A stretch of DNA of 64,000 nucleotides from Martelella limonii. GTDB taxonomy: Bacteria > Pseudomonadota > Alphaproteobacteria > Rhizobiales > Rhizobiaceae. A program made the position numbers and the translations under genes. Positions 1 to 8,232 of the stretch are shown piece after piece (positions within the stretch are counted from its first letter, which is position 1; each line of letters starts with the position of its first letter). The notes beneath the pieces are model-generated. The model was not told the origin of the DNA and ran no database searches. It saw only the letters and a list, made by a program, of their open reading frames with translations. The DNA lies in contig NZ_JABUOU010000005.1 of the NCBI RefSeq assembly GCF_013344475.1, positions 22,642 to 86,641 on the forward strand. Reading direction: 5' to 3'.

Positions 1-2
1 AA

Positions 3-311
3 CTGATGTATCCGCTCGGCCTCGGTCTCGGCGTGGCGCTTGCCGCCGTTGCCGGCGGGCTTATGGCGCCGCTCTTCGGCGTGTCGCCCTTCATCGGGGC
101 AACGCCGCTCCTGAAGGCCTTCATTGTCGTCATTCTGGGCGGCCTCGGCTCGATCCCGGGCGCTGCACTCGCCGCCATGCTGCTGGGCCTGATCGAAAGC
201 TTCGTCAGTTCATTCATCAGCGCGTCCGCCGCCGACATCGTGACATTCGCGCTTGTGGTCGGCGTCCTGCTGCTGCGCCCCTCGGGCATTCTCGGACGGG
301 GTGAAGCGTGA
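3..311 (+). CDS. livH: Branched-chain amino acid ABC transporter permease LivH, C-terminal part (gene begins before window)
   Basis: This is the last ~102 codons of an inner-membrane permease. It is open from the window edge and ends in TGA at 309-311. The visible protein is hydrophobic, with about three membrane segments. The motif VVILGGLGSIPGA is the typical conserved loop of LivH-type permeases, and the tail LLLRPSGILGRGE is the usual family ending. With LivM it would form the channel for leucine-type amino acids or related acids and amides. The gene overlaps livM in a TGATG arrangement, so the liv genes are translationally coupled. The periplasmic binding protein is not in the window and probably lies upstream. 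Confidence 0.93.
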   Translation: MMYPLGLGLGVALAAVAGGLMAPLFGVSPFIGATPLLKAFIVVILGGLGSIPGAALAAMLLGLIESFVSSFISASAADIVTFALVVGVLLLRPSGILGRGEA

Positions 312-1282
312 TGGATATTGCTACTTCAAAACCCCAGGCAGCATGGGATGCGCGCGGCATCGCCTTTGCTGTTGCCGTGATCGCGCTGGCGTTGATCCCG
401 TGGTTCACGGGCAGCGTTTTCCACTTCCACATCGCCATCATGATCTGTCTCGGCGCCATGGCTGCAGCGGGTCTTGGAACCATCGCGTGGGTGGGGCAGC
501 TTTCGCTTGCGCATGGTGCTTTCGTCGGCATCGGCGCCTATAGCTGCGTGCTGATGGTCATGCGGCTTGGCGTGCCCTTCGTGGTCGGCCTGCCGCTTGC
601 GGCGCTGGTCACGGGCGCAATCGCCTATGTCATCGGAACCCCGCTGCTGCGTCTGCGCGGCGTCTATTTCGTCCTGATCACCTTCGCCTTGAACGAGCTT
701 TTCCGCCTGGTGATGCTGGAATTCCCGTCCGTCTCGGGCGGCTCGAGCGGCATTGCCGCCATTCCGAAGATCTCGCTTTTCGGCCTGGTCCTGCGCGATC
801 AGCAGTCCGTCTATGTCTTCACGCTCGCCATGCTGGCGCTGGTGATGGCGTTTGTGTGGAGCATCAGGCGCGGGCCGCTCGGACGGCGCTTCGCCGCCGT
901 CGAGGAAAATCTCGAACTTGCGGAGGCTTCCGGCATTCCAACCGCGCGCACCCAGAATACCGCCTTCGTCATCGGCAGCGCGATTGCCGGCTTCACCGGC
1001 GCGATCATGGCGCATTATATCGGCTTCATTTCGCCCGAAAGCTTCGGCTTTCAGCTGTCGGTCTCCTACGTGATCATTCTGGTGACCGGCGGACGGCTGG
1101 CGCTTGCCGGCCCGCTTGTCGGCGCGATCTTCCTCACGCCCTTGCCGGAATTTCTGCGCAGCGCCCAGGAATACCAGCACATCATCTATGGCGTTGTCCT
1201 GATCGTCGTGCTGCGCTTCCTGCCTGAAGGGCTTGCAGGCCTGCCCAAGAGGCTCGCGGGAAAGGGGAGGAGCCAGTCATGA
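311..1282 (+). CDS. livM: Branched-chain amino acid ABC transporter permease LivM
   Basis: A 323-residue inner-membrane permease of the LivM family, with about eight to ten hydrophobic segments. Family landmarks are the early segment around AMAAAGLGTIAWVGQLSLAH, the GGSSGIAAIP loop, and the EENLELAEASGIP cytoplasmic loop that contacts the ATPase. The start was set at the ATG at 311, which overlaps the livH stop. A GTG at 308 would add one residue. The gene ends by overlapping livG by four bases (ATGA). It works with LivH, LivG and LivF as a high-affinity uptake system. The substrate cannot be told from the permeases, since members also carry amides, urea or aromatic acids. Confidence 0.95.
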   Translation: MDIATSKPQAAWDARGIAFAVAVIALALIPWFTGSVFHFHIAIMICLGAMAAAGLGTIAWVGQLSLAHGAFVGIGAYSCVLMVMRLGVPFVVGLPLAALVTGAIAYVIGTPLLRLRGVYFVLITFALNELFRLVMLEFPSVSGGSSGIAAIPKISLFGLVLRDQQSVYVFTLAMLALVMAFVWSIRRGPLGRRFAAVEENLELAEASGIPTARTQNTAFVIGSAIAGFTGAIMAHYIGFISPESFGFQLSVSYVIILVTGGRLALAGPLVGAIFLTPLPEFLRSAQEYQHIIYGVVLIVVLRFLPEGLAGLPKRLAGKGRSQS

Positions 1283-2055
1283 CTCCGATCCTGAAACTTG
1301 AAAACCTGTCCAAGCGCTTCGGCGGCCTGGCCGCGCTCACCGACGTTAATTTCGAGGCGGCGAAAGGCGAGATCACCGGACTGATCGGCCCCAATGGCGC
1401 GGGCAAGACAACCTGCTTCAACCTGATCACCGGTACGTTTCCCGCGACCTCCGGCGCGGTGCTGTTCGAGGGCAAGAATGTCACCGGTCTGGCACCGCAC
1501 AAGCTGGTCGAACTGGGCCTTGCGCGAACATTCCAGTCGGCCACCACCTTTCCGAAGGCGACGGTGCGCGAGAACATTCTTCGAAGCGCCCTGCTTCGCT
1601 ATCCGCTCGGCGTCGTGCCGATGCTGTTTGGCGGCGCGCCGGCGCGCCGTGCGCTGGAATCCGCCGAGGCGGTCGTAACAGACGTCATGGACGCGCTCGA
1701 ACTCAGCCCGCATGCCGATCGCATTGCCGGCACGCTGGCCTACGGTCATCAAAAGCGGCTCGGCGTAGCGATCGGGCTTGCGACCCGCCCGGCGCTGCTG
1801 CTGCTGGATGAGCCGGCCGCGGGCCTCAACCCCGAGGAGGTTGACCGTTTCGGCGGTATGCTCGGCACGCTCACCGAGCGCTTCGGGGTCTCGGTTCTGA
1901 TCGTGGAGCATCACATGCGCCTGATCATGCGGGTCTGCAACCACATCGTCGTGCTGGATCACGGCGAGAAGATTGCGGAGGGCGCGCCGAACGCGGTGCA
2001 GAACGATCCGCGCGTCATCGAAGCATATCTGGGGGCTGAAGAACATGTCGGGTGA
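1279..2055 (+). CDS. livG: Branched-chain amino acid ABC transporter ATP-binding protein LivG
   Basis: A 258-residue ABC ATPase. The Walker A motif is GPNGAGKT near residue 37. The signature region is LAYGHQKRLGVA, the degenerate form usual for LivG in place of LSGGQ. Walker B is LLLLDEPAAGLN, followed by the switch region IVEHHM. It hydrolyses ATP to drive import through LivHM and pairs with LivF as a heterodimer. It overlaps livM by four bases and livF by eleven, consistent with one transcript. Confidence 0.95.
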   Translation: MTPILKLENLSKRFGGLAALTDVNFEAAKGEITGLIGPNGAGKTTCFNLITGTFPATSGAVLFEGKNVTGLAPHKLVELGLARTFQSATTFPKATVRENILRSALLRYPLGVVPMLFGGAPARRALESAEAVVTDVMDALELSPHADRIAGTLAYGHQKRLGVAIGLATRPALLLLDEPAAGLNPEEVDRFGGMLGTLTERFGVSVLIVEHHMRLIMRVCNHIVVLDHGEKIAEGAPNAVQNDPRVIEAYLGAEEHVG

Positions 2056-2758
2056 GCTCTCCATCAAGGGTCTCAATGTCAGCTACGGACCGGTCGAGGC
2101 CCTGCACGACGTCAGTTTCGATGTGCCTGGCGGGCAGATCGCAGCACTTGTCGGCTCCAATGGCGCTGGCAAGAGCACCGTTCTGAAATCGATCTGTGGT
2201 CTTGTGACACCAACGGATGGAACTATCCGTGTTGGCGGCGAGACCGTCGGCCCGCGTCCCGGTGACGCGCTCAGGCGCGGCGTTGCCATGTCGCCCGAGG
2301 GGCGTCGGCTGTTTCCACGTCTGAGCGTTGAGGAAAACCTGCAAATGGGCGCCTACACGATCTCGGATTCCAAGGCGAGCCGCGAGATGCTTGAGCGTGT
2401 CTATGGCTATTTCCCACGGCTTCGCGAGCGTCATCGCCAGATGGCGGGTTCGCTTTCGGGCGGGGAACAGCAGATGGCGGCGATCGGCCGGGCGCTGATG
2501 GCGCAGCCGAAACTGCTGCTGCTCGACGAGCCCTCGCTCGGGATCGCGCCGATCATCGTTGCCGAACTCGGCAAGATCATCACCGAAATCAACCGCGATC
2601 TCGGCATGACTGTGCTGCTGGTCGAACAAAACGCCAATATGGCGCTGTCGCTCGCAGAAACCGGAATTGTTCTGGAAACCGGTCAGGTGACCATGACCGG
2701 AACCGGGCGCGAACTGCTCGACAGTCCTGCCATCCGCTCTGCCTATCTGGGCATCTGA
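2045..2758 (+). CDS. livF: Branched-chain amino acid ABC transporter ATP-binding protein LivF
   Basis: A 237-residue ABC ATPase, the usual length for LivF. It has Walker A GSNGAGKS, signature LSGGEQQMAAIGRAL, Walker B LLLLDEPSLG and switch VLLVEQN. An in-frame extension to 1973 exists, but the ATG at 2045 gives the normal LivF N-terminus (MSGELSIKGLNVSYG), so it was chosen. The gene overlaps the end of livG. Fifteen bases separate it from the aldehyde dehydrogenase, which is probably in the same operon. Confidence 0.95.
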   Translation: MSGELSIKGLNVSYGPVEALHDVSFDVPGGQIAALVGSNGAGKSTVLKSICGLVTPTDGTIRVGGETVGPRPGDALRRGVAMSPEGRRLFPRLSVEENLQMGAYTISDSKASREMLERVYGYFPRLRERHRQMAGSLSGGEQQMAAIGRALMAQPKLLLLDEPSLGIAPIIVAELGKIITEINRDLGMTVLLVEQNANMALSLAETGIVLETGQVTMTGTGRELLDSPAIRSAYLGI

Positions 2759-2773
2759 GAAAGGGAAAACCTC

Positions 2774-4249
2774 ATGCCGTTGCTGGATACCCCGGCCCGC
2801 CTGCCGATCACCGATAAAATCGAACCCCTGCTGATTGGCGGCAAGGCCGTGATGGGAGACGGGCCTGTGCTGGACGTGATCAACCCGGCCGATGGCAGTG
2901 TCATCGGGCGCGTTGCGACATCAAGTCCCGCACAGGTGCGCCAGACTGTCGCAGATGCGCAAGACGCGCTCCGCGCCAGCGGCTGGGGGGGGCGGATGCC
3001 GCATGAACGCGCGCGGATCCTGTCGCGCGCCGCGGACGAGATCGAACGTCAGGCCGATCATCTGGCCGAACTGCAGATGATGGAAAACGGCAAGACTCGC
3101 AGCGAAAGCCGGGGCCAGGCGATAATGGCGGCAGGCATCTTCCGCTATTTCGCGGCCGTCTGCGAATGTAGCGAAGACACGATGCCACCGGCGAGGGGCG
3201 ACTATTTCACGATGACGGTGCAGGAGCCGGTCGGCGTGGTCGCGGCCCTGACGCCGTGGAACTCGCCGCTGACCATGGGCGCGCAGAAGATCGCGCCCGC
3301 GCTTGCGGCCGGCAATGCCGTGGTGCTGAAGGCGGCCGAGACCACCTCTTTCGTCTCGCTGGCGCTTGGCCAGTGCGTGATCGCCGCAGGGCTTCCTGAC
3401 GGGCTTTTGTCGGTGATTGCCGGCAAGGTCGAAACCGCCGTCGCGCTGGTCGAGGATCCCGGCATCGGGCTCATCTCGTTTACCGGCGGTACATCCACGG
3501 GACAGAGCATCGCCCGCGGCGCGGCCGACCGCCTCGTGCCGCTGATCCTGGAACTTGGCGGAAAATCGCCGCATATCGTCTTTGCCGATTCCGATCTGAA
3601 GGCTGCCGCCAAGTCTGTCGCATCTGGCATTTTCGGCGGGACCGGACAATCCTGCGTGGCGGGGTCGCGGCTGTTCGTGGAAAGCAGCGTGGCCGATGAG
3701 TTCAAACAGATTCTGATCGCCGAAGCCGCGACGATGCGGGTCGGACGGCCATCCGACCCCGACAGCGTTCTCGGGCCGCTGGCCTCGTTCCCGCACCGCG
3801 AGCGGGTGGAAAGTTTCGTCAGGCGAGGGGTCGAGGCCGGCGGCGAAATCCTCCTCGGCGGAGCCCGCCCGGAAGGCGAAGCCTTTGAAAGCGGCGCCTA
3901 CTACCTGCCGACGATCATCGGCGGCATCGACAACAGCGCGGCCATCGCGCAGGAGGAAATCTTCGGCCCGGTGCTCTGCTTCATGATCTTCGAGGATGAG
4001 GCAGCCCTGATCGCTGCCGCCAATGACAGTGTCTACGGGCTGGCGGCCGGCATCTGGACTGGCGATTACAAGCGCGCCTGGCGCGTGGCGCGGGCGCTTG
4101 AAGCCGGAACTGTCTGGATCAATACCTACAAGCAGCTTTCCGTCGCAGCGCCATTCGGCGGCTACAAGCTGTCGGGGCTGGGTCGCGAGAAGGGCCTTCA
4201 GGGCATGCGCGCCTATCAGCAGAGCAAAAGCCTTTACTGGGCAGCCTGA
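2774..4249 (+). CDS. NAD(P)-dependent aldehyde dehydrogenase family protein
   Basis: A 491-residue soluble dehydrogenase oxidising an aldehyde to its acid. The catalytic Cys294 sits in GGTGQSCVAGSRL and the general base Glu260 in LELGGKSP. The cofactor loop FTGGTSTGQ is present, as is the late EEIFGPVL motif. Length and motifs fit the betaine-aldehyde/aromatic-aldehyde ALDH group. It follows livF by 15 bases, suggesting the imported compound yields an aldehyde during its breakdown. Substrate identity is not visible. The convergent IclR gene downstream is a plausible regulator. Confidence 0.9.
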   Translation: MPLLDTPARLPITDKIEPLLIGGKAVMGDGPVLDVINPADGSVIGRVATSSPAQVRQTVADAQDALRASGWGGRMPHERARILSRAADEIERQADHLAELQMMENGKTRSESRGQAIMAAGIFRYFAAVCECSEDTMPPARGDYFTMTVQEPVGVVAALTPWNSPLTMGAQKIAPALAAGNAVVLKAAETTSFVSLALGQCVIAAGLPDGLLSVIAGKVETAVALVEDPGIGLISFTGGTSTGQSIARGAADRLVPLILELGGKSPHIVFADSDLKAAAKSVASGIFGGTGQSCVAGSRLFVESSVADEFKQILIAEAATMRVGRPSDPDSVLGPLASFPHRERVESFVRRGVEAGGEILLGGARPEGEAFESGAYYLPTIIGGIDNSAAIAQEEIFGPVLCFMIFEDEAALIAAANDSVYGLAAGIWTGDYKRAWRVARALEAGTVWINTYKQLSVAAPFGGYKLSGLGREKGLQGMRAYQQSKSLYWAA

Positions 4250-4264
4250 GGCGGCAAGCACAAA

Positions 4265-4283
4265 CCCGCCGTCAGTCGGCGGG
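4265..4283. terminator. Hairpin between convergent ALDH and IclR genes
   Basis: Perfect 7-bp stem CCCGCCG/CGGCGGG with a 5-base loop TCAGT, just after the ALDH stop. No T-run follows, so it may act only as a transcript-end structure. Terminator function is inferred from position. Confidence 0.4.
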
Positions 4284-4438
4284 AGCCAGCTTATGTCTCC
4301 TCGAATGTGGCAAGGTAAAGAGATAGAGCCGATCTGTTTCCCTGAAACGAGGAACGGTTCCAAGCCACCTGGCCCGCTTCTGAATGTGTCGAGCCGGTCG
4401 CTGAAAGATGAGCGGACCCTGCGTTCAGGAAATCGTTC

Positions 4439-5197
4439 TTATGCCGGGTAATGACCGCCGAGCGCTTCGGAGATTTCCCGGGCGGCGTCCAGCATCTGCG
4501 GACGCATGCGGGCGATGTCGTCCTCCTGAAACCGCTCCTTCGGCCCTGAAAACGAGAGCGCCCCGATCATGCGGTTCGACCCGGTGAACACCGGCGCGGC
4601 GACACCGGCACAGAGCTTGTCGCGCTCGCCCAGCGATACGGCGAAGCATTCCGCGCGCACCTTGTCCATCTCAGCGCCCGGCTCTGGGGGATCACCGAAG
4701 GCGCGCAGCACCTTGCCCGCCGCGCCGCGGGTCAGGGGAAGGCGATCGCCGGTATTGACGCGATCGAGCGTTGAGTGGTTGGAGTTCAGCCTGAACAGAC
4801 AAAGGCGCTCCTCAGCCGTCTGGCGCACGTGAAAGGACGGGCTTTCCGTACCCATGGCAACAAGCCGCTCGAACACCGGCAGGATTTGATGGCGCAAGGG
4901 ATTGGTCTGCTCATAGGCGATGCCGAGCTGCATGATCGTCGGGCCGAGGGCATATTTGGAATCGTCCACCCGCACGACATAGCCGGCGTCCTGGAGGGAT
5001 TCGAGAAGGCGAAGGATGGTGCTTTTGTAAAGCCCAGTCGCGCGCGAAATCTCGGACAGGTTTCGCGGCATCGTACTTGCTTCCAGCGCCGCCACAATCT
5101 TCAGAGCACGGTCTACGGCGGCAACGCCGCGCGAGGTTTTTTGCTTTTCTCCGTCAACGTCGCTATGCGTTTCCAACGAGACCTCTATTTCATGCAC
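4439..5197 (-). CDS. IclR-family transcriptional regulator
   Basis: A 252-residue regulator. The N-terminal winged helix covers about residues 22-85, with the IclR pattern ALKIVAALEAS, LSEISRATGLYKSTILRLL and DAGYV. The C-terminal IclR effector-binding domain covers about 100-245 and includes the stretch GAAGKVLRAF and the late GALSFSGP motif. It binds DNA as a dimer or tetramer and typically senses a small organic acid. It faces the liv-ALDH genes tail to tail, so its target is either those genes or itself. That assignment is inference. Confidence 0.92.
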   Translation of the reverse strand: MHEIEVSLETHSDVDGEKQKTSRGVAAVDRALKIVAALEASTMPRNLSEISRATGLYKSTILRLLESLQDAGYVVRVDDSKYALGPTIMQLGIAYEQTNPLRHQILPVFERLVAMGTESPSFHVRQTAEERLCLFRLNSNHSTLDRVNTGDRLPLTRGAAGKVLRAFGDPPEPGAEMDKVRAECFAVSLGERDKLCAGVAAPVFTGSNRMIGALSFSGPKERFQEDDIARMRPQMLDAAREISEALGGHYPA

Positions 5198-5300
5198 CCA
5201 ATCAGATAAGCCGCCCGTTCCGGCAACCGGAGCAAACGTTCTATATTCCTAATCTAATCAATCTCGGGAGATATTAAAAGCGGATATTTGTCTCTAACGC

Positions 5301-5696
5301 TCATACGAAGACTCTTGAAGCATGAACTGGAGTAGAATCTGTTTGCCAGCGGTGAAGCCCGAACGCTGATCCGAAGGCGATGTCGCGAGAGGGAACGCGG
5401 TCCTGATCCATATCCCGCTCGGGACCGAGCGCACGCCTTATGGTGGACATCTGCGTTTGCAGGTTGTTCTCTTCGACGACGACGCCGGACCAGACTGTTT
5501 TCAGGATATAGTCTTTCGGGACAAGCTCGACGCTCGCCTTCACGAGGAGCCACGAAATATCGATCGCTCGCGCACCGATCTCGATCCTGGTCCCGTTGCG
5601 CGTCAGCATGCGCGGAAAGATCCTGTAGCGACCAAAATCAGTGCCCTCGTCATCCCGGCCAATGCCCTGCGTATAACGGGGTTCCTTTGCGTTCAT
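5301..5696 (-). CDS. Orphan winged-helix DNA-binding domain protein, C-terminal region degenerate
   Basis: A 131-residue reading frame starting at ATG 5696, preceded by a strong AGGAGGAAA site. It has the OmpR/CadC-type winged-helix pattern: FGRYRIFPRMLTRNG, then IGARAIDISWLLV, KDYILKTVWSGVVVEENNLQTQMSTIRRALG. In intact relatives this is followed by a TVPGRGYRF strand and usually a large sensory or ATPase domain. Here that strand reads as unrelated sequence (VPSRDIAFGSAFG) and the protein stops soon after. It is best seen as a truncated regulator beside a decayed transposon. It may be expressed but is probably a remnant. Confidence 0.5.
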   Translation of the reverse strand: MNAKEPRYTQGIGRDDEGTDFGRYRIFPRMLTRNGTRIEIGARAIDISWLLVKASVELVPKDYILKTVWSGVVVEENNLQTQMSTIRRALGPERDMDQDRVPSRDIAFGSAFGLHRWQTDSTPVHASRVFV

Positions 5697-5828
5697 AGGC
5701 TTTCCTCCTGCGCCGATCGCGACATCCCTGTTGCCACCGCCCATCCCTTCCTGTTGGTAATCCACCCGAAAGGGGTCGGAACAAGAGGAGTTCAAAATCC
5801 TGCGCTAAGTGCGAACGAAATGTGAATT

Positions 5829-6340
5829 TTATGCAGCAAGCGCGCGACCGTTCGGAAGTCGCAAGGGTCTGAACTCTCCTGGCATGTGCTGTTCAGAGTC
5901 CCAGGAGTATATACCGGTGAGATTTATGTGCTCCCAACTGAGTGGCGAGACGTGCCTCAACAGTTCATCGGGAATGTAGCGCCCCCTTTGACGCAGATGA
6001 GCAACCGCGCAGCTGAGATAAACTGTGTTCCACTGAACAATGGCGCTGACAACAAGATTGAGACCGGATGCTCGGAGGAACGATCGCGGATTTCACCGCG
6101 TTCATGGAAAAAGACTGCGCGCTTCAGTTTGTGAGCAGCCTCCCCTTTGTTCAGGCCAGCTTGGCAGCGTCTACGCAACGAAGGGCTCGAATACCATTCA
6201 ATCATGAGCAGCGTTCGCTCAATGCGGCCGATTTCTCGTAATGCTTTGGCCAGGTTGCTTGATTTCGAAGAAGCCGAAAACCTCTTGAGGATCATCGAGG
6301 GTGCGACTCTAACAATCGATACTTTCTTATCTCGTTCTTA
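5829..6340 (-). pseudogene. Tn3-family transposase (TnpA) C-terminal remnant, frameshifted
   Basis: Reading the minus strand from about 6340, one frame gives VSIVRVAPSMILKR, then EIGRIERTLLMIEWY, RRRCQAGLNKGEAAHKLKRA and VFFHERGEIRDRS. These are the signature C-terminal blocks of Tn3-family transposases. After about 6065 the match moves to another frame: NLVVSAIVQWNTVYLS, AHLRQRGRYIPDELLRHVSP, LSWEHINLTGIYSWDSE, GEFRPL, ending in TAA at 5829-5831. A small deletion between RDRS and NLVV explains the shift. Everything upstream of VSIV is missing, so only about the last 160 residues of a ~1000-residue protein remain. It cannot encode an active transposase. Confidence 0.85.
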
Positions 6341-6512
6341 GGCACGAAGGCGTCTGCAATTCGTGGGGCTATTCATGCCGCGCCAGTTCGGAACTAATCC
6401 GAAGAAGCCGAAACTTAAACCGATCGCCAGGCGCAGAGGGTAGCTTGATCTACGCCAGATCCTGCCCCGCAATCGGGGAGTGGCTCAATGTCGCTGAACC
6501 CCGGCTGCGTCC

Positions 6513-7379
6513 TCAATCGCTGCCCGGTGGAATTCTGGCGACCAGTCGCGTCAGGACATCGCCGGGTCCAGCCTCGATGAATTCCTTGGCACCCTCCGCC
6601 TTCAGGCGGGCGATGCCCGGCGCCCACAGCACTCTGGACGACAACTGATCCACCAGCAGGCTGCGGACCGAAGGTCCCGGATCGCTCGTGGCGGGATAGG
6701 CTCGGGCGGTCACGTTCGCCACCACCGGCAGACGTGCTTGCCGGAACGCGATGGTTTTGAGATGCTCCTGGAAACCGGCCGCCGCAGGCCTCATGAAGCG
6801 AGAGTGAAAGGCCGCTCCCACGGTCAGGGGAATGAAGGCGCGCGCGCCCGCCTTCATCATTTCCGCTTCCGCAGCGTCGATGGCCTGGAGCGAACCGGAG
6901 ATCACCAACTGGTCGGGCGCGTTGACATTCGCGATGTCCACGTCCGCGATGGCCGCGAGGCATTGCGTAACCGTCGCTTCATCGAGGCCGATCACGGCGG
7001 CCATGCCGCCCTCGCGCTGGCGCGCCATCAACTGGCCGCGATGCGTCACCATGGAGAGCCCGGTGAGGAGGTCGAAGGCGCCGGCGGCCTGCAACGCATT
7101 GTATTCGCCGAGACTGTGGCCGATGAACCGGCTCGGCCGCTTTCCCGTTGCCAGAAGCTGCTCGCAGGTGAGAGCGTTGACGATATAGAGGCACGGCTGG
7201 GTGATGTCGGTCCGTCGCAGGGTTTCCTCATCGCCATTGAGGCAGGTTTCCCGGACGCTGAAACCGGCGATCCGGTCTATCCGGCTTTCGAGCGGACCGA
7301 ACATCCGGCTTGTGTCGAACAGTTCCTTGCCCATTCCGGGAAATTGTGATCCTTGTCCTGGAAACATGAATACGAGCAT
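6513..7379 (-). CDS. Free-standing malonyl-CoA acyltransferase, probable trans-AT of the PKS cluster
   Basis: A 288-residue FabD-like acyltransferase. The nucleophile is Ser89 in GHSLGEY, Arg114 lies in THRGQLM and the catalytic His192 in AAFHSRFM. The oxyanion loop PGQGSQ is at residues 7-12. These are the motifs of malonyl-specific ATs. None of the PKS proteins in this window contains an AT domain, so this enzyme is the obvious candidate to load malonyl units onto their ACPs in trans. It is read away from the PPTase gene, with only 29 bases between the two start codons. A house-keeping FabD is the alternative, but the position beside a PPTase and an NRPS argues for cluster membership. Confidence 0.88.
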   Translation of the reverse strand: MLVFMFPGQGSQFPGMGKELFDTSRMFGPLESRIDRIAGFSVRETCLNGDEETLRRTDITQPCLYIVNALTCEQLLATGKRPSRFIGHSLGEYNALQAAGAFDLLTGLSMVTHRGQLMARQREGGMAAVIGLDEATVTQCLAAIADVDIANVNAPDQLVISGSLQAIDAAEAEMMKAGARAFIPLTVGAAFHSRFMRPAAAGFQEHLKTIAFRQARLPVVANVTARAYPATSDPGPSVRSLLVDQLSSRVLWAPGIARLKAEGAKEFIEAGPGDVLTRLVARIPPGSD

Positions 7380-7408
7380 GGATTGGCTCTTTCTTGGATG
7401 GAATTGTT

Positions 7409-8179
7409 ATGTCCGACCCCGTAGAGAAGGAAGCGGGCCGCCTGCTGCCAGCGGCTTCCGGCACGGGGCCTGCAGCGGATACCGTCGATGTCTGGTGGAT
7501 GGACCTCGGCCAATTCGGCCCTGAGAGGCAAGTGGCGGCGCTCAGCCTTCTCGACCCTGCGGAACGTGTCCGTCACGCCGCCTTTATATCCGAGCCGGCG
7601 CGCCAGCAGTTTCTCGCCGGCCGGACGCTGGTGCGCACCTGCCTTTCCCGCTACGGCGGCATGTCTCCGCACGAGTGGCGCTTTCGCGCGAACCGCTATG
7701 GGCGGCCCTTTGTCGATGAGCGCTGCGGGCCAAGCGGGCTCTATTTCAATCTTTCGCATACCGAGGGCATGGCGGTCTGCGCCATTGCGGGATTTGGCGA
7801 AATCGGCGTCGACGTTGAACGTTGCGACCGCCATGCGGCGATCGAGGAGCTCGGCGAAACCGTGCTCGCACCTGCGGAACTGGCGCAGCTGTCGGCCCTG
7901 ACGGGGGCCGAGCGACAAGAGCGGTTCTATCGGTTCTGGACCCTCAAGGAAGCCTATCTGAAGGCCCGCGGTATCGGCCTGTCGCTGCCGATGAATGACA
8001 TAAGGTTCGATCTTTCCGGGATGCTGCCTTCGGTCGCCTTTGCCGGGGTCGTTGACGATGCTGCGGCACGCTGGAGCTTTCGGATGATTGCTCCCGGCGC
8101 CGGACACATGGTGGCCGTGGCCGCTGCGGTGCAGGATGCGGCGCTGACGCTGCGCGTGTTCGAGGCCGCATTGCCTTGA
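7409..8179 (+). CDS. Sfp-type 4'-phosphopantetheinyl transferase
   Basis: A 256-residue enzyme that moves phosphopantetheine from CoA onto the active serine of carrier domains. The Sfp-family motifs are all present: FNLSHTEG, GVDVERCD with the metal-binding acid pair, and WTLKEAYLKARG. ATG 7409 was chosen over an upstream in-frame TTG at 7394, which would leave only 14 bases to the divergent AT gene. It lies tail to tail with the NRPS. It can be expected to activate the six carrier domains of the cluster (one on the NRPS, one lone ACP, three on the PKS, one on the FAAL). Confidence 0.93.
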   Translation: MSDPVEKEAGRLLPAASGTGPAADTVDVWWMDLGQFGPERQVAALSLLDPAERVRHAAFISEPARQQFLAGRTLVRTCLSRYGGMSPHEWRFRANRYGRPFVDERCGPSGLYFNLSHTEGMAVCAIAGFGEIGVDVERCDRHAAIEELGETVLAPAELAQLSALTGAERQERFYRFWTLKEAYLKARGIGLSLPMNDIRFDLSGMLPSVAFAGVVDDAAARWSFRMIAPGAGHMVAVAAAVQDAALTLRVFEAALP

Positions 8180-8180
8180 G

Positions 8181-8203
8181 GGAGCGCCCTCGAAGCGCGC
8201 TCC
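8181..8203. terminator. Hairpin between convergent PPTase and NRPS genes
   Basis: Stem GGAGCGC/GCGCTCC (7 bp) with a 9-base loop immediately after the PPTase stop and before the NRPS stop on the other strand. There is no T-run. Bidirectional termination is inferred from position. Confidence 0.4.
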
Positions 8204-8232
8204 GGCAAGGAGAATCGGCCGTCCTGCGCGCA

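Noticed and set aside
5241..5275. AT-rich patch upstream of IclR (CTATATTCCTAATC) as another regulon operator
   Set aside because: It does not fit the 12-bp core beyond general AT richness.
6513..7379. Annotating the acyltransferase as house-keeping FabD
   Set aside because: It is not with fatty-acid genes, sits beside the PPTase and NRPS, and the PKS proteins lack AT domains, so a trans-AT role is more likely.
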